From Metabacillus idriensis (GTDB lineage: Bacteria; Bacillota; Bacilli; Bacillales; Bacillaceae), in contig NZ_WKKF01000015.1 in NCBI RefSeq assembly GCF_009674765.1, positions 1 to 61,025 of the forward strand: DNA of 61,025 bases. Reading direction: 5' to 3'. The notes below the pieces were generated by a model. The model had not been told where the DNA came from and did no database searches. It saw only the letters and a list, made by a program, of their open reading frames with translations. Below are positions 9,096 to 16,950 of this stretch, piece after piece (the stretch's first letter is position 1; the number at the start of each line of letters is the position of its first letter). The position numbers and the translations under genes were made by a program.

Positions 9096-9349
9096 TTTCC
9101 ATTCTTTTATTTCCATTAAAGCTTTTACTGATGACAGCTGAAAAAGTGAAGGAGGAGGCAGACCGGGAGCTTTATGATGTTGGGGTAATACAAAGGAAGC
9201 TTTTGATGCTTGAAGTTCGGCATGAAAACGGCGAGTTGGCTGATGACGAGTTTGAACAGCAATATTCACAATGGCTGTGCAGGTATGAAGAAGCCAGAGA
9301 AAAAGAACGTCATGCATGGACGGATTGGATAGAATGCACATCAGATTAA
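9092..9349 (+). CDS. gvpG: Gas vesicle protein GvpG
   Basis: An 85-residue, highly helical protein (LFPLKLLLMTAEKVKEEADRE then VIQRKLLMLEVRHENGELADDEFEQQ). The N-terminal hydrophobic patch followed by charged helices and the length match GvpG, an essential accessory protein in haloarchaeal and Bacillus clusters. The start overlaps the end of gvpF in ATGA fashion. It lies between the two GvpF/L genes exactly as in Bacillus megaterium. Confidence 0.85.
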   Translation: MISILLFPLKLLLMTAEKVKEEADRELYDVGVIQRKLLMLEVRHENGELADDEFEQQYSQWLCRYEEAREKERHAWTDWIECTSD

Positions 9350-9411
9350 GATCATGCGCTTGAATAAATGACTAAATGATATTGAACTGACTGAATTTGA
9401 GGGGTAACACA

Positions 9412-10227
9412 ATGGGCGATTTGATTTATTTATATGGATTGATACCAACGGAAGAAGAGGCATTACAACAATTGTTTCCATCTCTCACAGGCTTTGATGG
9501 AAAACGAAAGCTGTATACCATTCTAATCGACAATGTCACAGCCGTTGTGTGCGAACTGGATTCTGATGATTATTCAGAAGAAGCCATTAAAGACAAGATT
9601 GACAGTGATATGGAATGGCTGCAGGAAAAAGCTCTCCATCATCATGAAACGGTTGCTGCCCTTTATAAGTGCTTTACAATCATTCCGCTGAAGTTTTGCA
9701 CCATATATAAAAATGAAGAAAGCCTGCAGCAAACGATTCAATCAAATGTCTCACAGATTGAAGAAACCCTTTCTATGCTTCAGGGAAATGAAGAATGGAA
9801 TGTGAAAATCTATTCGGATGATAAAGAGCTGAAGAAGCAGATAAGTGAAAACAATTCTGCGATTGAAGCGAAAAAAAAGGAAATAAGCGAGCTGCCGCGC
9901 GGAAGACAATTTTTCGAAAAGAAAAAGATTGATAAGCTGACCCAGGATGAGCTTGAAAATGAGAAGAATCGAGTTTGTGAACAAGTGCATGAAAAGCTGA
10001 AGGAGCACTCGCTTCACGCAGCGATTAAGAAAAATTGGAGCAAAGATGTCACAGGTCTAAAAGAAAACATGGCATGGAACAGCGTGTTTCTTCTTCCGAT
10101 TTCCAGTGTGGAAAACTTCCTGAAAGAAATAAAACGGTTTGAACAGGAATTAGGAGGCACCGGCTGGAGGTTCGAAGCCACAGGCCCATGGCCGGCATAC
10201 CATTTCTCCAGTTTTTCATCGAAGTGA
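9412..10227 (+). CDS. gvpL: Gas vesicle protein GvpL/GvpF family (GvpL)
   Basis: A 271-residue second member of the GvpF/L family. It begins MGDLIYLYGLIP, has the conserved VAALYKCFTIIPLKFCTIYK segment, a long Lys/Glu-rich coiled-coil insert (about residues 140-210), and ends with ATGPWPAYHFSSF. GvpL interacts with many other Gvp proteins and is proposed as an assembly scaffold. I start it at ATG 9412, with GAGGGGTAAC just upstream, rather than at TTG 9397. It is 12 bases from gvpS. Confidence 0.9.
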   Translation: MGDLIYLYGLIPTEEEALQQLFPSLTGFDGKRKLYTILIDNVTAVVCELDSDDYSEEAIKDKIDSDMEWLQEKALHHHETVAALYKCFTIIPLKFCTIYKNEESLQQTIQSNVSQIEETLSMLQGNEEWNVKIYSDDKELKKQISENNSAIEAKKKEISELPRGRQFFEKKKIDKLTQDELENEKNRVCEQVHEKLKEHSLHAAIKKNWSKDVTGLKENMAWNSVFLLPISSVENFLKEIKRFEQELGGTGWRFEATGPWPAYHFSSFSSK

Positions 10228-10239
10228 GGGATCTGCCAG

Positions 10240-10527
10240 ATGTCTCTTAGAGAATCAATTGAAAACAAGGATATTGCACTCATTGATATTTTAGATGTCA
10301 TTATCGATAAAGGTGTGGCAATCAAAGGCGATTTAATTATTTCAATCGCAGGTATAGATCTTGTGTACTTAGATTTACGAGTTTTAATTGCTTCCGTTGA
10401 AACACTTGTTCAATCAAAAGCAGGCAATCGGAAGCCCGTCACATCTGATCAATTTTATAAGCAGAGGGAGGAGTTAGCGGGTGCAGCAGGCGAACGGAAC
10501 AAATGGCAGAATCCAGCTAGATCCTGA
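10240..10527 (+). CDS. gvpS: Gas vesicle protein GvpS (GvpA/J family)
   Basis: A 95-residue protein of the GvpA/J family: the helix-strand-strand-helix core is visible as ALIDILDVIIDKGVAIKGDLI, then SIAGIDLVYLDLRVLIASVETL. Minor family members such as GvpS and GvpJ are thought to cap or nucleate the shell. The ATG follows GAGGGATCTGCCAG. The 3' end overlaps the start of gvpK by 47 bases in another frame, an unusually long overlap. Confidence 0.85.
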   Translation: MSLRESIENKDIALIDILDVIIDKGVAIKGDLIISIAGIDLVYLDLRVLIASVETLVQSKAGNRKPVTSDQFYKQREELAGAAGERNKWQNPARS

Positions 10528-10765
10528 CAATGCAGAGCAGGGACTTGCGCAGCTTGTCTTGACCATTATTGAGCTTCTAAGGCAAATTGTCGAGCGTCAT
10601 GCGATGCGGCGGGTGGAGGGCGGAACACTTACGGATGAGCAAATTGAAAATCTGGGTGTTGCCTTGATGAATCTGGAAGACAAAATGGAAGAATTGAAAG
10701 AGATCTTTGGTCTCGATGCCGAAGATTTAAACATCGATCTCGGTCCTTTAGGAAATTTGCTCTAG
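10481..10765 (+). CDS. gvpK: Gas vesicle protein GvpK
   Basis: A 94-residue GvpK protein. The conserved core is GLAQLVLTIIELLRQIVERHAMRRVEGGTL followed by LGVALMNLEDKMEELKEIFGL and the typical end NIDLGPLGNLL. GvpK is an essential accessory protein of gas-vesicle formation. GTG 10481 has GGGAGGAG seven bases upstream, inside gvpS, which fixes the start. Nothing is missing relative to the family. Confidence 0.9.
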   Translation: MQQANGTNGRIQLDPDNAEQGLAQLVLTIIELLRQIVERHAMRRVEGGTLTDEQIENLGVALMNLEDKMEELKEIFGLDAEDLNIDLGPLGNLL

Positions 10766-10798
10766 CTTTCATATTGTATCCGATAAGGAGGAGAAAAC

Positions 10799-11089
10799 AT
10801 GCTGTCAGAACATTCTCTGCAGGCAGGTTCCATAGTAGATGTTTTAGAAAGAGTTTTGGACAAAGGTGTTGTGATTGCTGGAGATATCCGCATAAATCTT
10901 GCAGATGTTGAGTTATTAACGATAAAAATCAGATTAATCGTTGCATCGATTGATAAAGCAAAAGAAATTGGACTCGACTGGTGGGAAACAGATCCATATT
11001 TTAGTTCAAGAGCTTCGCAGCCAGAGCGAAAACAGGTGGATGGCAGAGACTATCCGTTAGATATCCTAGATTTAGAAAGGTTAGTTTAA
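10799..11089 (+). CDS. gvpJ: Gas vesicle protein GvpJ (GvpA/J family)
   Basis: A 96-residue member of the GvpA/J family with SIVDVLERVLDKGVVIAGDIRINLADVELLTIKIRLIVASIDKA, then a charged tail. The position after gvpK and the longer tail identify it as GvpJ, a minor shell or tip protein. AAGGAGG precedes ATG 10799 with good spacing. Confidence 0.88.
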   Translation: MLSEHSLQAGSIVDVLERVLDKGVVIAGDIRINLADVELLTIKIRLIVASIDKAKEIGLDWWETDPYFSSRASQPERKQVDGRDYPLDILDLERLV

Positions 11090-11107
11090 GGAAGGGAGTG
11101 ACTGGAT

Positions 11108-11461
11108 GTGCGTCATGAAAATCGTCAGGATCCCGTTCTCGAAACCCTCGTAATCACAGCAAATCATCATGATATTAAAGTGAATCTTCTATTGACCGTG
11201 AATGGGGTGCTAGTATCAGGAACAATGATTTCAGCAAAGGAATACTTAATGGAATGCGGGAAGCGATTTGAGAAAAATGAAGACGATGAAACAAAATTAC
11301 TGAGTCAGAAATTTTATGAGGCAAGTAAAGGCACAGGAGACCACAAATCTGCTGCTTATGTTCATTTGAAAAATGTGCAAATTAAAGGCAACCAGGTTCC
11401 TTCTTCTTCCTATTGGAGATGCAGGATCGACGATGTGAGCGGGTTTGTTATAGGCAATTGA
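11108..11461 (+). CDS. gvpU: Gas vesicle protein GvpU
   Basis: A 117-residue protein. The stretch ITANHHDIKVNLLLTVNGVLVSGTMISAKEYL and the closing HLKNVQIKGNQVP-(9)-CRIDDVSGFVIG match GvpU of Bacillus megaterium, which is reported to influence vesicle clustering. GTG 11108 follows GGAAGGGAGTG. In Bacillus megaterium gvpT lies between gvpJ and gvpU; it is missing here. Confidence 0.82.
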   Translation: MRHENRQDPVLETLVITANHHDIKVNLLLTVNGVLVSGTMISAKEYLMECGKRFEKNEDDETKLLSQKFYEASKGTGDHKSAAYVHLKNVQIKGNQVPSSSYWRCRIDDVSGFVIGN

Positions 11462-11487
11462 AAATAGTGATGAGAGAAGGGATTAGG

Positions 11488-11751
11488 ATGCATGTCAAAA
11501 AAAGCAATGATGGATCAAGCCTTGTCGAAGTCATTGACAGAATTTTGGATAAGGGCATTGTCATTGATGTCTATGCCAGGATATCGGTTCTTGGATTAGA
11601 AGTGATTACTGTAGAAGCACGAATCGTGGTATCAAGTATTGAAACGTGGCTGAGATATGCAGATGCGGTGGATCTCCTTAAAAATGGAGAAGACGAGCCT
11701 GATCAGGGGGGACCAAAGGAGCTCCTGGATCGACTGTTATTTCCGATTTAA
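11488..11751 (+). CDS. gvpA: Gas vesicle shell protein GvpA-like
   Basis: An 87-residue GvpA protein. SSLVEVIDRILDKGIVIDVY is almost the textbook GvpA sequence, and RISVLGLEVITVEARIVVSSIETWLRYA completes the shell fold. The C-terminus has an extra Asp/Glu-rich tail (residues about 65-87). In the major-shell role GvpA forms the gas-permeable ribbed wall. I take ATG 11488 (AGAAGGG upstream) over two earlier in-frame starts. Being last in the operon instead of first is unusual for a major shell gene, which is normally the most highly expressed. Confidence 0.88.
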   Translation: MHVKKSNDGSSLVEVIDRILDKGIVIDVYARISVLGLEVITVEARIVVSSIETWLRYADAVDLLKNGEDEPDQGGPKELLDRLLFPI

Positions 11752-11891
11752 TGATCAACTTACATATAGAAGAGATTCATGAATATAATTTTAATAATCA
11801 TTAACATAATGTTCACGTTTACAATGATGCAATAAGCTGATGAAGTGATAAACTAAAAGTATAAATTGGATGATTTTAGGGAGGAATCAGC

Positions 11892-12119
11892 ATGTCACAT
11901 TTTGGTGAACATTTAAAACATTATCGTGAGCTGAAAAACATGAGTCAGGAAGAACTTGCTTTTAAAGCGCGTCTTGGACGCCAAACCATCGAAAAGTATG
12001 AATCCGGTGAAAAAGTGCCTGACACCCAAACCATCTTAAAACTCTCTACGGTCCTTGATGTGCCTGCATCAGAACTTGTTGATAAGGAGAATTTTCAAAA
12101 GAAAAACAAAATAAATTAA
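11892..12119 (+). CDS. Small XRE-family transcriptional regulator
   Basis: A 75-residue protein consisting of one Cro/C1-type helix-turn-helix: FGEHLKHYRELKNMSQEELAF, then GRQTIEKYESGEKVPDTQTILKLS as the recognition part. It has no ligand domain. GGGAGG precedes the ATG. It follows the gas-vesicle cluster by 140 bases and is on the same strand, so control of that cluster is possible but unproven. A terminator follows. Confidence 0.85.
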   Translation: MSHFGEHLKHYRELKNMSQEELAFKARLGRQTIEKYESGEKVPDTQTILKLSTVLDVPASELVDKENFQKKNKIN

Positions 12120-12129
12120 TCATTTAATT

Positions 12130-12168
12130 AAAAAAGCGTTTCCCTCATTTCAAGGGATACGCTTTTTT
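12130..12168. terminator. Bidirectional terminator
   Basis: AAAAAAGCGT-TTCCCT pairs with AAGGGATACGCTTTTTT. It sits between two convergent genes and overlaps the end of the leftward one. Confidence 0.88.
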
Positions 12169-12448
12169 AGCGTAACAACTGATTAGTAATCAATCCAACA
12201 AAGACAGCTGCTGACAGGAAAGCAGGAATCGAAATTAAGATTTTACTCAGTAAACGGATTTTGCTGAAGCGTTTATATCCTTTTTCAATCAGCTTATAAC
12301 CGAAATAAAACAATGCTCCAGAAATAACGATAACGATAAAATCTATTAAAGTAAATGGTTTGCCTAAATAAGGGTCAATACATAGATTAAAGGTAATAAC
12401 TGCACTGAATAAGATGAATTGATAGGTGAAAAAACGAACTAGACTCAT
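12167..12448 (-). CDS. Small membrane protein, unknown
   Basis: About 93 residues from the ATG at 12448, where GGAG lies nine bases upstream; an earlier in-frame start adds 19 hydrophobic residues but has no ribosome site. There are about three hydrophobic segments (MSLVRFFTYQFILFSAVITF, DFIVIVISGALFYFGYKLI, LISIPAFLSAAVFVGLI) with a short positively charged loop (EKGYKRFSK). I do not recognise the family. Confidence 0.65.
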   Translation of the reverse strand: MSLVRFFTYQFILFSAVITFNLCIDPYLGKPFTLIDFIVIVISGALFYFGYKLIEKGYKRFSKIRLLSKILISIPAFLSAAVFVGLITNQLLR

Positions 12449-12635
12449 AAGATTTTTCTCCAGTACAAGGATGATTAATATACAAATTATAAACTTGATT
12501 TGCAAAAATGTAACCTGCAGAAATGTTTTTTGCAGGAAAATAATCCTTTTATTGTAATAAATTCCACAAATATATTGTGAAAATAAGGATAAAGGTGTAA
12601 TATTACACTATGCAATGAGTTCAAGGAGTGTTGAG

Positions 12636-14069
12636 ATGTTTTTTAAACTGTTTTTATATTTCGGATTAGTTCCATTTACTCTATCCATTTTATCTGTTGT
12701 TTTTTTAAGTGCTGGGCTAAATAGTATATTCATAGCTTCACTTATAGTCTTTATCGCAGGTGGTTTTGCGGCAGGATGGCTGAAATCCAGAAAGCCGAAT
12801 GAAAATGATTTATTGATCGTTTCCCTGCCGGTTGCGTATACAGCGCTGCTATGGGCAGTGTGTATGCTTGTAAGCGGAGGATTTACAGGGGACGGCGCGT
12901 GGCTTTATTACGGAATTTTTCACATGGCCTATGCACCGGTTTTTTTCTTTTCATCTTTTGAAGGAGAAGGAAGAACCTTTTTATGGGCACCTCTTGCTTA
13001 TGAAATGGCCTTACTAGTGCCGGTGCTGATTTCCCTGTTAGTAAATAAGCGTGTGTTCGCTTTTTCCCTTAAAAAAGGGATCGCTATTCTTTCCATTATA
13101 ATAATAGGAATCGGCACTGGAGCTGCTGTTCAAATGAATCGGAATAAAACAGTGCTCCCTTCATATGGCTTTGAATATGGCGGCGGGTTTTCAAGTACGG
13201 ATCTGACACCTTATGAAGTGACAAATCCTGATAACAAGCTGCCAAAACTGAAAAACAGTTCAGATTTTACGATTGAAAATTCGAGTGAAATGCCTGTTCT
13301 TGACGGGGCGGAAGCCGCCTATCCAGTATATTCAGCATTTGCAGAAGCGACCTACAAAAATGTCCAGTCTGCCGTTTCGATGGAAAAGGAAGTTGTCAGC
13401 TTTACGAATACCATTTATGCCTATGAACGGCTGCTGTCTGGTGAGGTCGATCTTTACTTTGGGGCTGAACCGTCGAAAGAACAGAGATTGATGGCTGAGG
13501 AGGCAGGGGAAGAACTTGTCATGACTCCGATTGGAAAAGAGGCTTTTGTTTTCTTTGTCAATCCTGGCAATAAGATTGACAGTCTATCCGTATCTGACAT
13601 TCAAGGCATTTATTCAGGTGAAATCAATAATTGGTCTCAGCTTGGGGGAAAGGATGAAAGGATAGTTGCTTTTCAAAGGCCTAAAAACTCTGGAAGCCAG
13701 ACACTGCTTGAAAAGATTATGGGGAATACGCCGATTGAAAAACCATTAAAAGAGGAAGTGCCTCAAGGAATGGGCGGCATCATTGAGCAAGTCGCTGATT
13801 ATCGGAATTATGAGAACGCCATCGGGTTTTCTTTCCGTTTTTTTGCAACGGGAATGAAGGAAAATCAAGACATTAAGCTTCTTGCAATTGATGGCGTCAA
13901 GCCGGACCCGGAGAATATTTCAAGCGGGGAGTATCCATTTACCGCCAATCTTTACGCCATCAGCTTAAAATCAAATCCCAATAAAAACATTGACCCGTTT
14001 TTGGAATGGATGAGAGGGCATCAGGGTCAGCAGATTGTTGAAGAGATTGGGTACATAAAATATGAATGA
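12636..14069 (+). CDS. Membrane-fused PstS-like substrate-binding protein
   Basis: A 477-residue protein. The first 180 residues hold about five transmembrane helices, and the rest is a type-2 periplasmic binding domain of the PstS class: PVLDGAEAAYPVYSAFAEATY, the phosphate-loop-like KNSGSQTLLEKIMG, and GIIEQVADYRNYENAIGFSFRFF. Normal PstS proteins are single lipoproteins with no such membrane part. The domain presumably sits outside the membrane and senses or binds phosphate. No pstCAB genes are nearby. I chose ATG 12636, with AAGGAG seven bases ahead, over ATG 12615. Confidence 0.85.
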   Translation: MFFKLFLYFGLVPFTLSILSVVFLSAGLNSIFIASLIVFIAGGFAAGWLKSRKPNENDLLIVSLPVAYTALLWAVCMLVSGGFTGDGAWLYYGIFHMAYAPVFFFSSFEGEGRTFLWAPLAYEMALLVPVLISLLVNKRVFAFSLKKGIAILSIIIIGIGTGAAVQMNRNKTVLPSYGFEYGGGFSSTDLTPYEVTNPDNKLPKLKNSSDFTIENSSEMPVLDGAEAAYPVYSAFAEATYKNVQSAVSMEKEVVSFTNTIYAYERLLSGEVDLYFGAEPSKEQRLMAEEAGEELVMTPIGKEAFVFFVNPGNKIDSLSVSDIQGIYSGEINNWSQLGGKDERIVAFQRPKNSGSQTLLEKIMGNTPIEKPLKEEVPQGMGGIIEQVADYRNYENAIGFSFRFFATGMKENQDIKLLAIDGVKPDPENISSGEYPFTANLYAISLKSNPNKNIDPFLEWMRGHQGQQIVEEIGYIKYE

Positions 14070-14101
14070 ACTTAACTTAATAGCACTATAACAAATATGA
14101 C

Positions 14102-14141
14102 GACAAACACCCCTTCCTAAAAAAGGAAGGGGTGCTTGTCG
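14102..14141. terminator. Bidirectional terminator
   Basis: GACAAACACCCCTTCCT and AGGAAGGGGTGCTTGTC pair almost perfectly around an A-rich loop. It lies between the PstS-like gene and the convergent stress gene. Confidence 0.85.
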
Positions 14142-14147
14142 TTCATC

Positions 14148-14642
14148 TTAACGTCTGCTTTTTTCTCCGCCTTTTTGTCCGATCTCCTGGTAAAACTCCT
14201 TATCGTGTGAATCAGCGGTGGCTTGTCCGCCTTTGCGTCCAGCTTCCTCCCGGCTCATTTTCCCGTTATTGTCAGAACTGCTGCTGCTATTATTTGATTG
14301 ATTTTGATTGGAGGAGCTTGCATGTCCGCCTTTGCGTCCAGCTTCCTCCCGGCTCATTTTTCCGTTATTGTCAGAACTGCTGCTGCTATTATTTGATTGA
14401 TTTTGATTGGAGGAGCTTGCATGTCCGCCTTTGCGTCCAGCTTCCTCCCGGCTCATTTTGCCATTATTGTCAGAACTGCTGCTGTTATGATTCGATTGAT
14501 TTTGCTGAGCGGCATTTGCCTGTCCGCCTTTTTGTCCGATTTCCTGGTAAAATTCCTTATCATGAGAGTCTGCTGTAGCCTGTCCGCCCTTCCGGCCTGC
14601 TTCTTCGGGGCTCATTTTGCCATTATTCTGGTTAGCCATCAT
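14148..14642 (-). CDS. gsiB: GsiB-like KGG-repeat general stress protein
   Basis: A 164-residue hydrophilic protein made of KGG motifs: MSPEEAGRKGGQA, EFYQEIGQKGGQA, then three repeats of MSREEAGRKGGHA/QA joined by Asn/Gln/Ser linkers, and a final IGQKGGEKSRR. This is the GsiB / LEA-like stress protein design. The start is ATGATG after GGAGGAATGT. The sigma-B-type promoter at 14684-14708 fits GsiB, a classic sigma-B regulon member in B. subtilis. Compared with B. subtilis GsiB, the Asn-Ser linkers are unusually long. The identity is strong; the symbol is by similarity. Confidence 0.9.
   Translation of the reverse strand: MMANQNNGKMSPEEAGRKGGQATADSHDKEFYQEIGQKGGQANAAQQNQSNHNSSSSDNNGKMSREEAGRKGGHASSSNQNQSNNSSSSSDNNGKMSREEAGRKGGHASSSNQNQSNNSSSSSDNNGKMSREEAGRKGGQATADSHDKEFYQEIGQKGGEKSRR
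14224..14505 (-). repeat. 99-bp in-frame tandem repeats inside the gsiB-like gene
   Basis: GTCAGAACTGCTGCTG recurs at 14271, 14370 and 14469, exactly 99 bases apart, and GCGTCCAGCTTCCTCCCGG recurs with the same period. Each unit encodes one 33-residue KGG block plus a Ser/Asn linker. The first two copies are almost identical at DNA level, a sign of recent duplication or slippage. Confidence 0.92.
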
Positions 14643-14683
14643 ACATTCCTCCTAAGATATTGTATTTTAACTACGTTGTTTAC

Positions 14684-14708
14684 TTACCCGGCTCTGAAGG
14701 GATAAAAC
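14684..14708 (-). promoter_or_regulatory. Sigma-B-type promoter for the gsiB-like gene
   Basis: Reading leftward, GTTTTA (14708-14703) and GGGTAA (14689-14684) are separated by 13 bases. The sigma-B consensus is GTTTAA, 12-15 bases, GGGTAT; both boxes differ by one base. It is about 45 bases before the start codon. Confidence 0.8.
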
Positions 14709-15160
14709 GGAATTTAAATAAAAAATTCCAAAAGAACTAGTTGGAAACTGTTAAATAGATCCAATGAACCAAGAGTAAAAAGAAAATTATAAATGAAGTC
14801 AAAGATGTCAAATCGGTCTTTTATATAGAAAAAGACTGCATCCAGTTAAGTATCTGGTAGGTTCAGAGGTGCAGAACAGTAAAGCGCACAGTAATTCGCA
14901 TACTATATAACAGCTAAAATGGAAATAACAGTTATTCCATTAATGCTTTTTTTGATGTTCCGCAATCGGGCGCAATTCTGAAACAAGAATTGTGCTCTTT
15001 TTTACGTTAAGGACCATTTTCTAGAATAAGTAAAGGAAATATAAAAAGGTAAATCGAATCTATAGAGGATGTACAGTTGAAATTGCAATGTTTAAGCAAT
15101 ATACATTTGACCATTCATTAGAAGAGGGGGCTTCGAAGAAATATATTTCATCTAAAACGG
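14709..15160. other. Intergenic region with orphan terminator and no clear gene
   Basis: AT-rich; no frame with a ribosome site and recognisable protein. A 33-codon frame from ATG 15090 ends inside the next gene but has no ribosome site. The only strong signal is the hairpin at 14970-15003. Confidence 0.45.
14970..15003 (+). terminator. Orphan terminator
   Basis: GCGCAATTCT and AGAATTGTGC form a stem around GAAACA, followed by TCTTTTTTT. There is no rightward gene upstream for it to end, so it may be left from a lost gene or be part of a dispersed intergenic element. Confidence 0.7.
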
Positions 15161-15170
15161 GGTGTGTAAC

Positions 15171-16199
15171 TTGGCTAATAAAGGTTTAAAGGTAAGTGAA
15201 TCGCTAGAAAAAGTCATAAACAATGAGGGATTTTCAGGAGTTGTTTTTGTTAAGGATGACAATGAAGTCCTATTCGAAACAGCGTCTGGTTATTCCAATC
15301 GGGCTGAAGAACGGTTGAATACCGTACATACACGTTTTGGGATTGCTTCAGGCTGTAAGTTGTTCACTGCGATCGCGATTTGTCAACTCGCTGAGAACGG
15401 AATATTATCCTTTGATACGCGACTCAATGACTGTTTGGATGTAGTATTTCCGCATTTTGATGAAAATGTAACGATCCATCATTTATTAACCCATAGTTCT
15501 GGAGTTCCAGACTATTTTGACGAAGAGACAATGGATAACTTTGAAGATCTTTGGAAACGAACACCTATGTATCTGTTAAAGAATTTAAACGATTTTCTTC
15601 CATTGTTTAAAAATGAAAAAATGATGTTCAAACCTGGAGAGAGATTTCATTATAATAATGCTGCATTCCTTCTATTAGGATTGGTTGTTGAACAAAAAAC
15701 AGGCCATTCTTTTACCAACTATATTGAAACAAATCTTTTTGAAAAATGCGGAATGAATGACTCAGGATACTTTTCATTTGATCGGCTCCCCAAAAATACA
15801 GCTTGCGGATACATCGACTATGAAGATGGGACATGGAAAACGAATATCTACTCGATTCCAATTAAAGGTGGTGCTGATGGAGGAGCCTATATCTCTGCAC
15901 CGGATATGATCAAACTTTGGGAAGCATTATTGGATTATCGTCTATTAAGTGAAAGGTATACTGAACTGCTTATAACTCCACACATTCATGTAAAAGAGGG
16001 GGTCGATTACGGGTATGGGATTTGGATCAACAAACGGAACAATACCATATTAAAGTATCATGTAATGGGATACGATCCTGGGGTGAGCTTCAATTCAGCG
16101 GTATATCCTGAGTCCGGGATTAAACTTGCAATCCCTTCAAACAAAAGTACAGGACCATTTAAAATTATGAAAGCGATAGAGGAATATTTTGAGGTTTAA
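15171..16199 (+). CDS. Serine beta-lactamase-fold (class C / AmpC-like) hydrolase
   Basis: About 342 residues. The SxxK motif is visible in IASGCKLFTA (Ser-Gly-Cys-Lys), the second motif as YNN in FHYNNAAFLLLG, and the region DYGYGIWI and KYHVMGYDPGVS carries the third. It has no signal peptide, so a cytoplasmic esterase or peptidase role is more likely than antibiotic resistance. The start is TTG 15171 or GTG 15162; GGGG lies upstream of both and the choice is uncertain. It stands alone. Confidence 0.88.
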   Translation: MANKGLKVSESLEKVINNEGFSGVVFVKDDNEVLFETASGYSNRAEERLNTVHTRFGIASGCKLFTAIAICQLAENGILSFDTRLNDCLDVVFPHFDENVTIHHLLTHSSGVPDYFDEETMDNFEDLWKRTPMYLLKNLNDFLPLFKNEKMMFKPGERFHYNNAAFLLLGLVVEQKTGHSFTNYIETNLFEKCGMNDSGYFSFDRLPKNTACGYIDYEDGTWKTNIYSIPIKGGADGGAYISAPDMIKLWEALLDYRLLSERYTELLITPHIHVKEGVDYGYGIWINKRNNTILKYHVMGYDPGVSFNSAVYPESGIKLAIPSNKSTGPFKIMKAIEEYFEV

Positions 16200-16548
16200 C
16201 TCCCTTGGTGGTATTCCATCTAGCATGGGAACAACAGTGTCCATGATGGCAATTGGTTCACTTGACTCCAACTGTTTTCGGAATTATGTAAGCCTGGTGT
16301 TATAGGTTTTGAGGGATACTGAAGGCAGCGATTAATGAAGATACTCTTTGGCTTGAGTTCGCTGGATTATCCGGATGTATTTTTTGTAAAAACTATTAAG
16401 CTTTGTTCTTATATTATTGTTTAGTTTAGCATAAGATGGATCGCTCTATCTTTATGATAGACTTTGGCAGTTAAATGGAATAATGATGTTTGTTCACATA
16501 TTGGTAAGAATACCTTACCTAATTAAATGTTGTTTTTAGAATTTCGTA
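16200..16548. other. Intergenic stretch, no gene seen
   Basis: Short broken frames only. The sequence before the T-box promoter has no hairpin with a T run and no recognisable coding remnant that I can defend. Confidence 0.4.
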
Positions 16549-16577
16549 TTTACATATAATGTTAATCCGAGTATTAT
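16549..16577 (+). promoter_or_regulatory. Sigma-A-type promoter of the T-box leader
   Basis: TTTACA at 16549-16554 and TATTAT at 16572-16577 are separated by exactly 17 bases. Transcription would start near 16584, just before the first T-box stem. Confidence 0.65.
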
Positions 16578-16583
16578 AGATTT

Positions 16584-16866
16584 AATAATAAATGCGATGA
16601 TGAGAAGAGTAGATAAGATCCATTCTTTCTAGAGAGCTCCGTTTGGTGGGAAGGAGCAAGAATAATTTATTGAAACAAGCCTCTGAGTGTCATATTGGAA
16701 CCATTTGGGGATGGTGTGACGGGAGCTCCCGTTATAGAGCTAAGGTATAGAATGATTGTACTTGATAAGATTAGTATGGCGACATATTAATAAACTGGGG
16801 TGGCACCACGATTATAAAATCTCGTCCCCAAGACTTAGATCTTGGGGGTGGGATTTTTTGTTTTGT
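16584..16866 (+). promoter_or_regulatory. T-box riboswitch leader
   Basis: Stem I shows AGAGTAGATAAG on the left, a distal GCTCC/GGAGC helix capped by GTTTGGTGGGAA, ATTCTT/AAGAAT pairing, and an interior loop TGAAACAAGC on the right. The T-box bulge sequence GGGGTGGCACCACG is at 16797-16810, followed by a terminator built from CCCAAGA and TCTTGGG with a T run. The base after TGG is C, which needs a tRNA with discriminator G. A candidate specifier AAC (in GAAACAAG) would then be Asn; ACA (Thr) is the alternative. The class is certain; the amino acid is not. Confidence 0.93.
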
Positions 16867-16950
16867 GCTCAGTTTTATTAAATAAATTAAAGGAATCGTT
16901 CATTTCTGCATAGAGAGCTTTTGCTTGATTATGAGAGGAGATAGGAAAGA

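Noticed and set aside
12601-12640. Phosphate-type transporter operon around the PstS-like gene
   Set aside because: No pstC, pstA, pstB or phoU-like genes are present on either side.
14224-14505. CRISPR-like array
   Set aside because: The 99-base units are contiguous and code in frame for KGG blocks. There are no unique spacers and no cas genes.
14132-14578. 148-residue rightward ORF with repeated CVQLPPGSF motifs over the gsiB-like gene
   Set aside because: It is the opposite strand of the KGG tandem repeats; its repeats only mirror the 99-bp period. No ribosome site, and the leftward protein is a recognised family with its own promoter.
15090-15191. 33-residue ORF overlapping the beta-lactamase-fold gene start
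   Set aside because: No ribosome site and no recognisable product; more likely chance.
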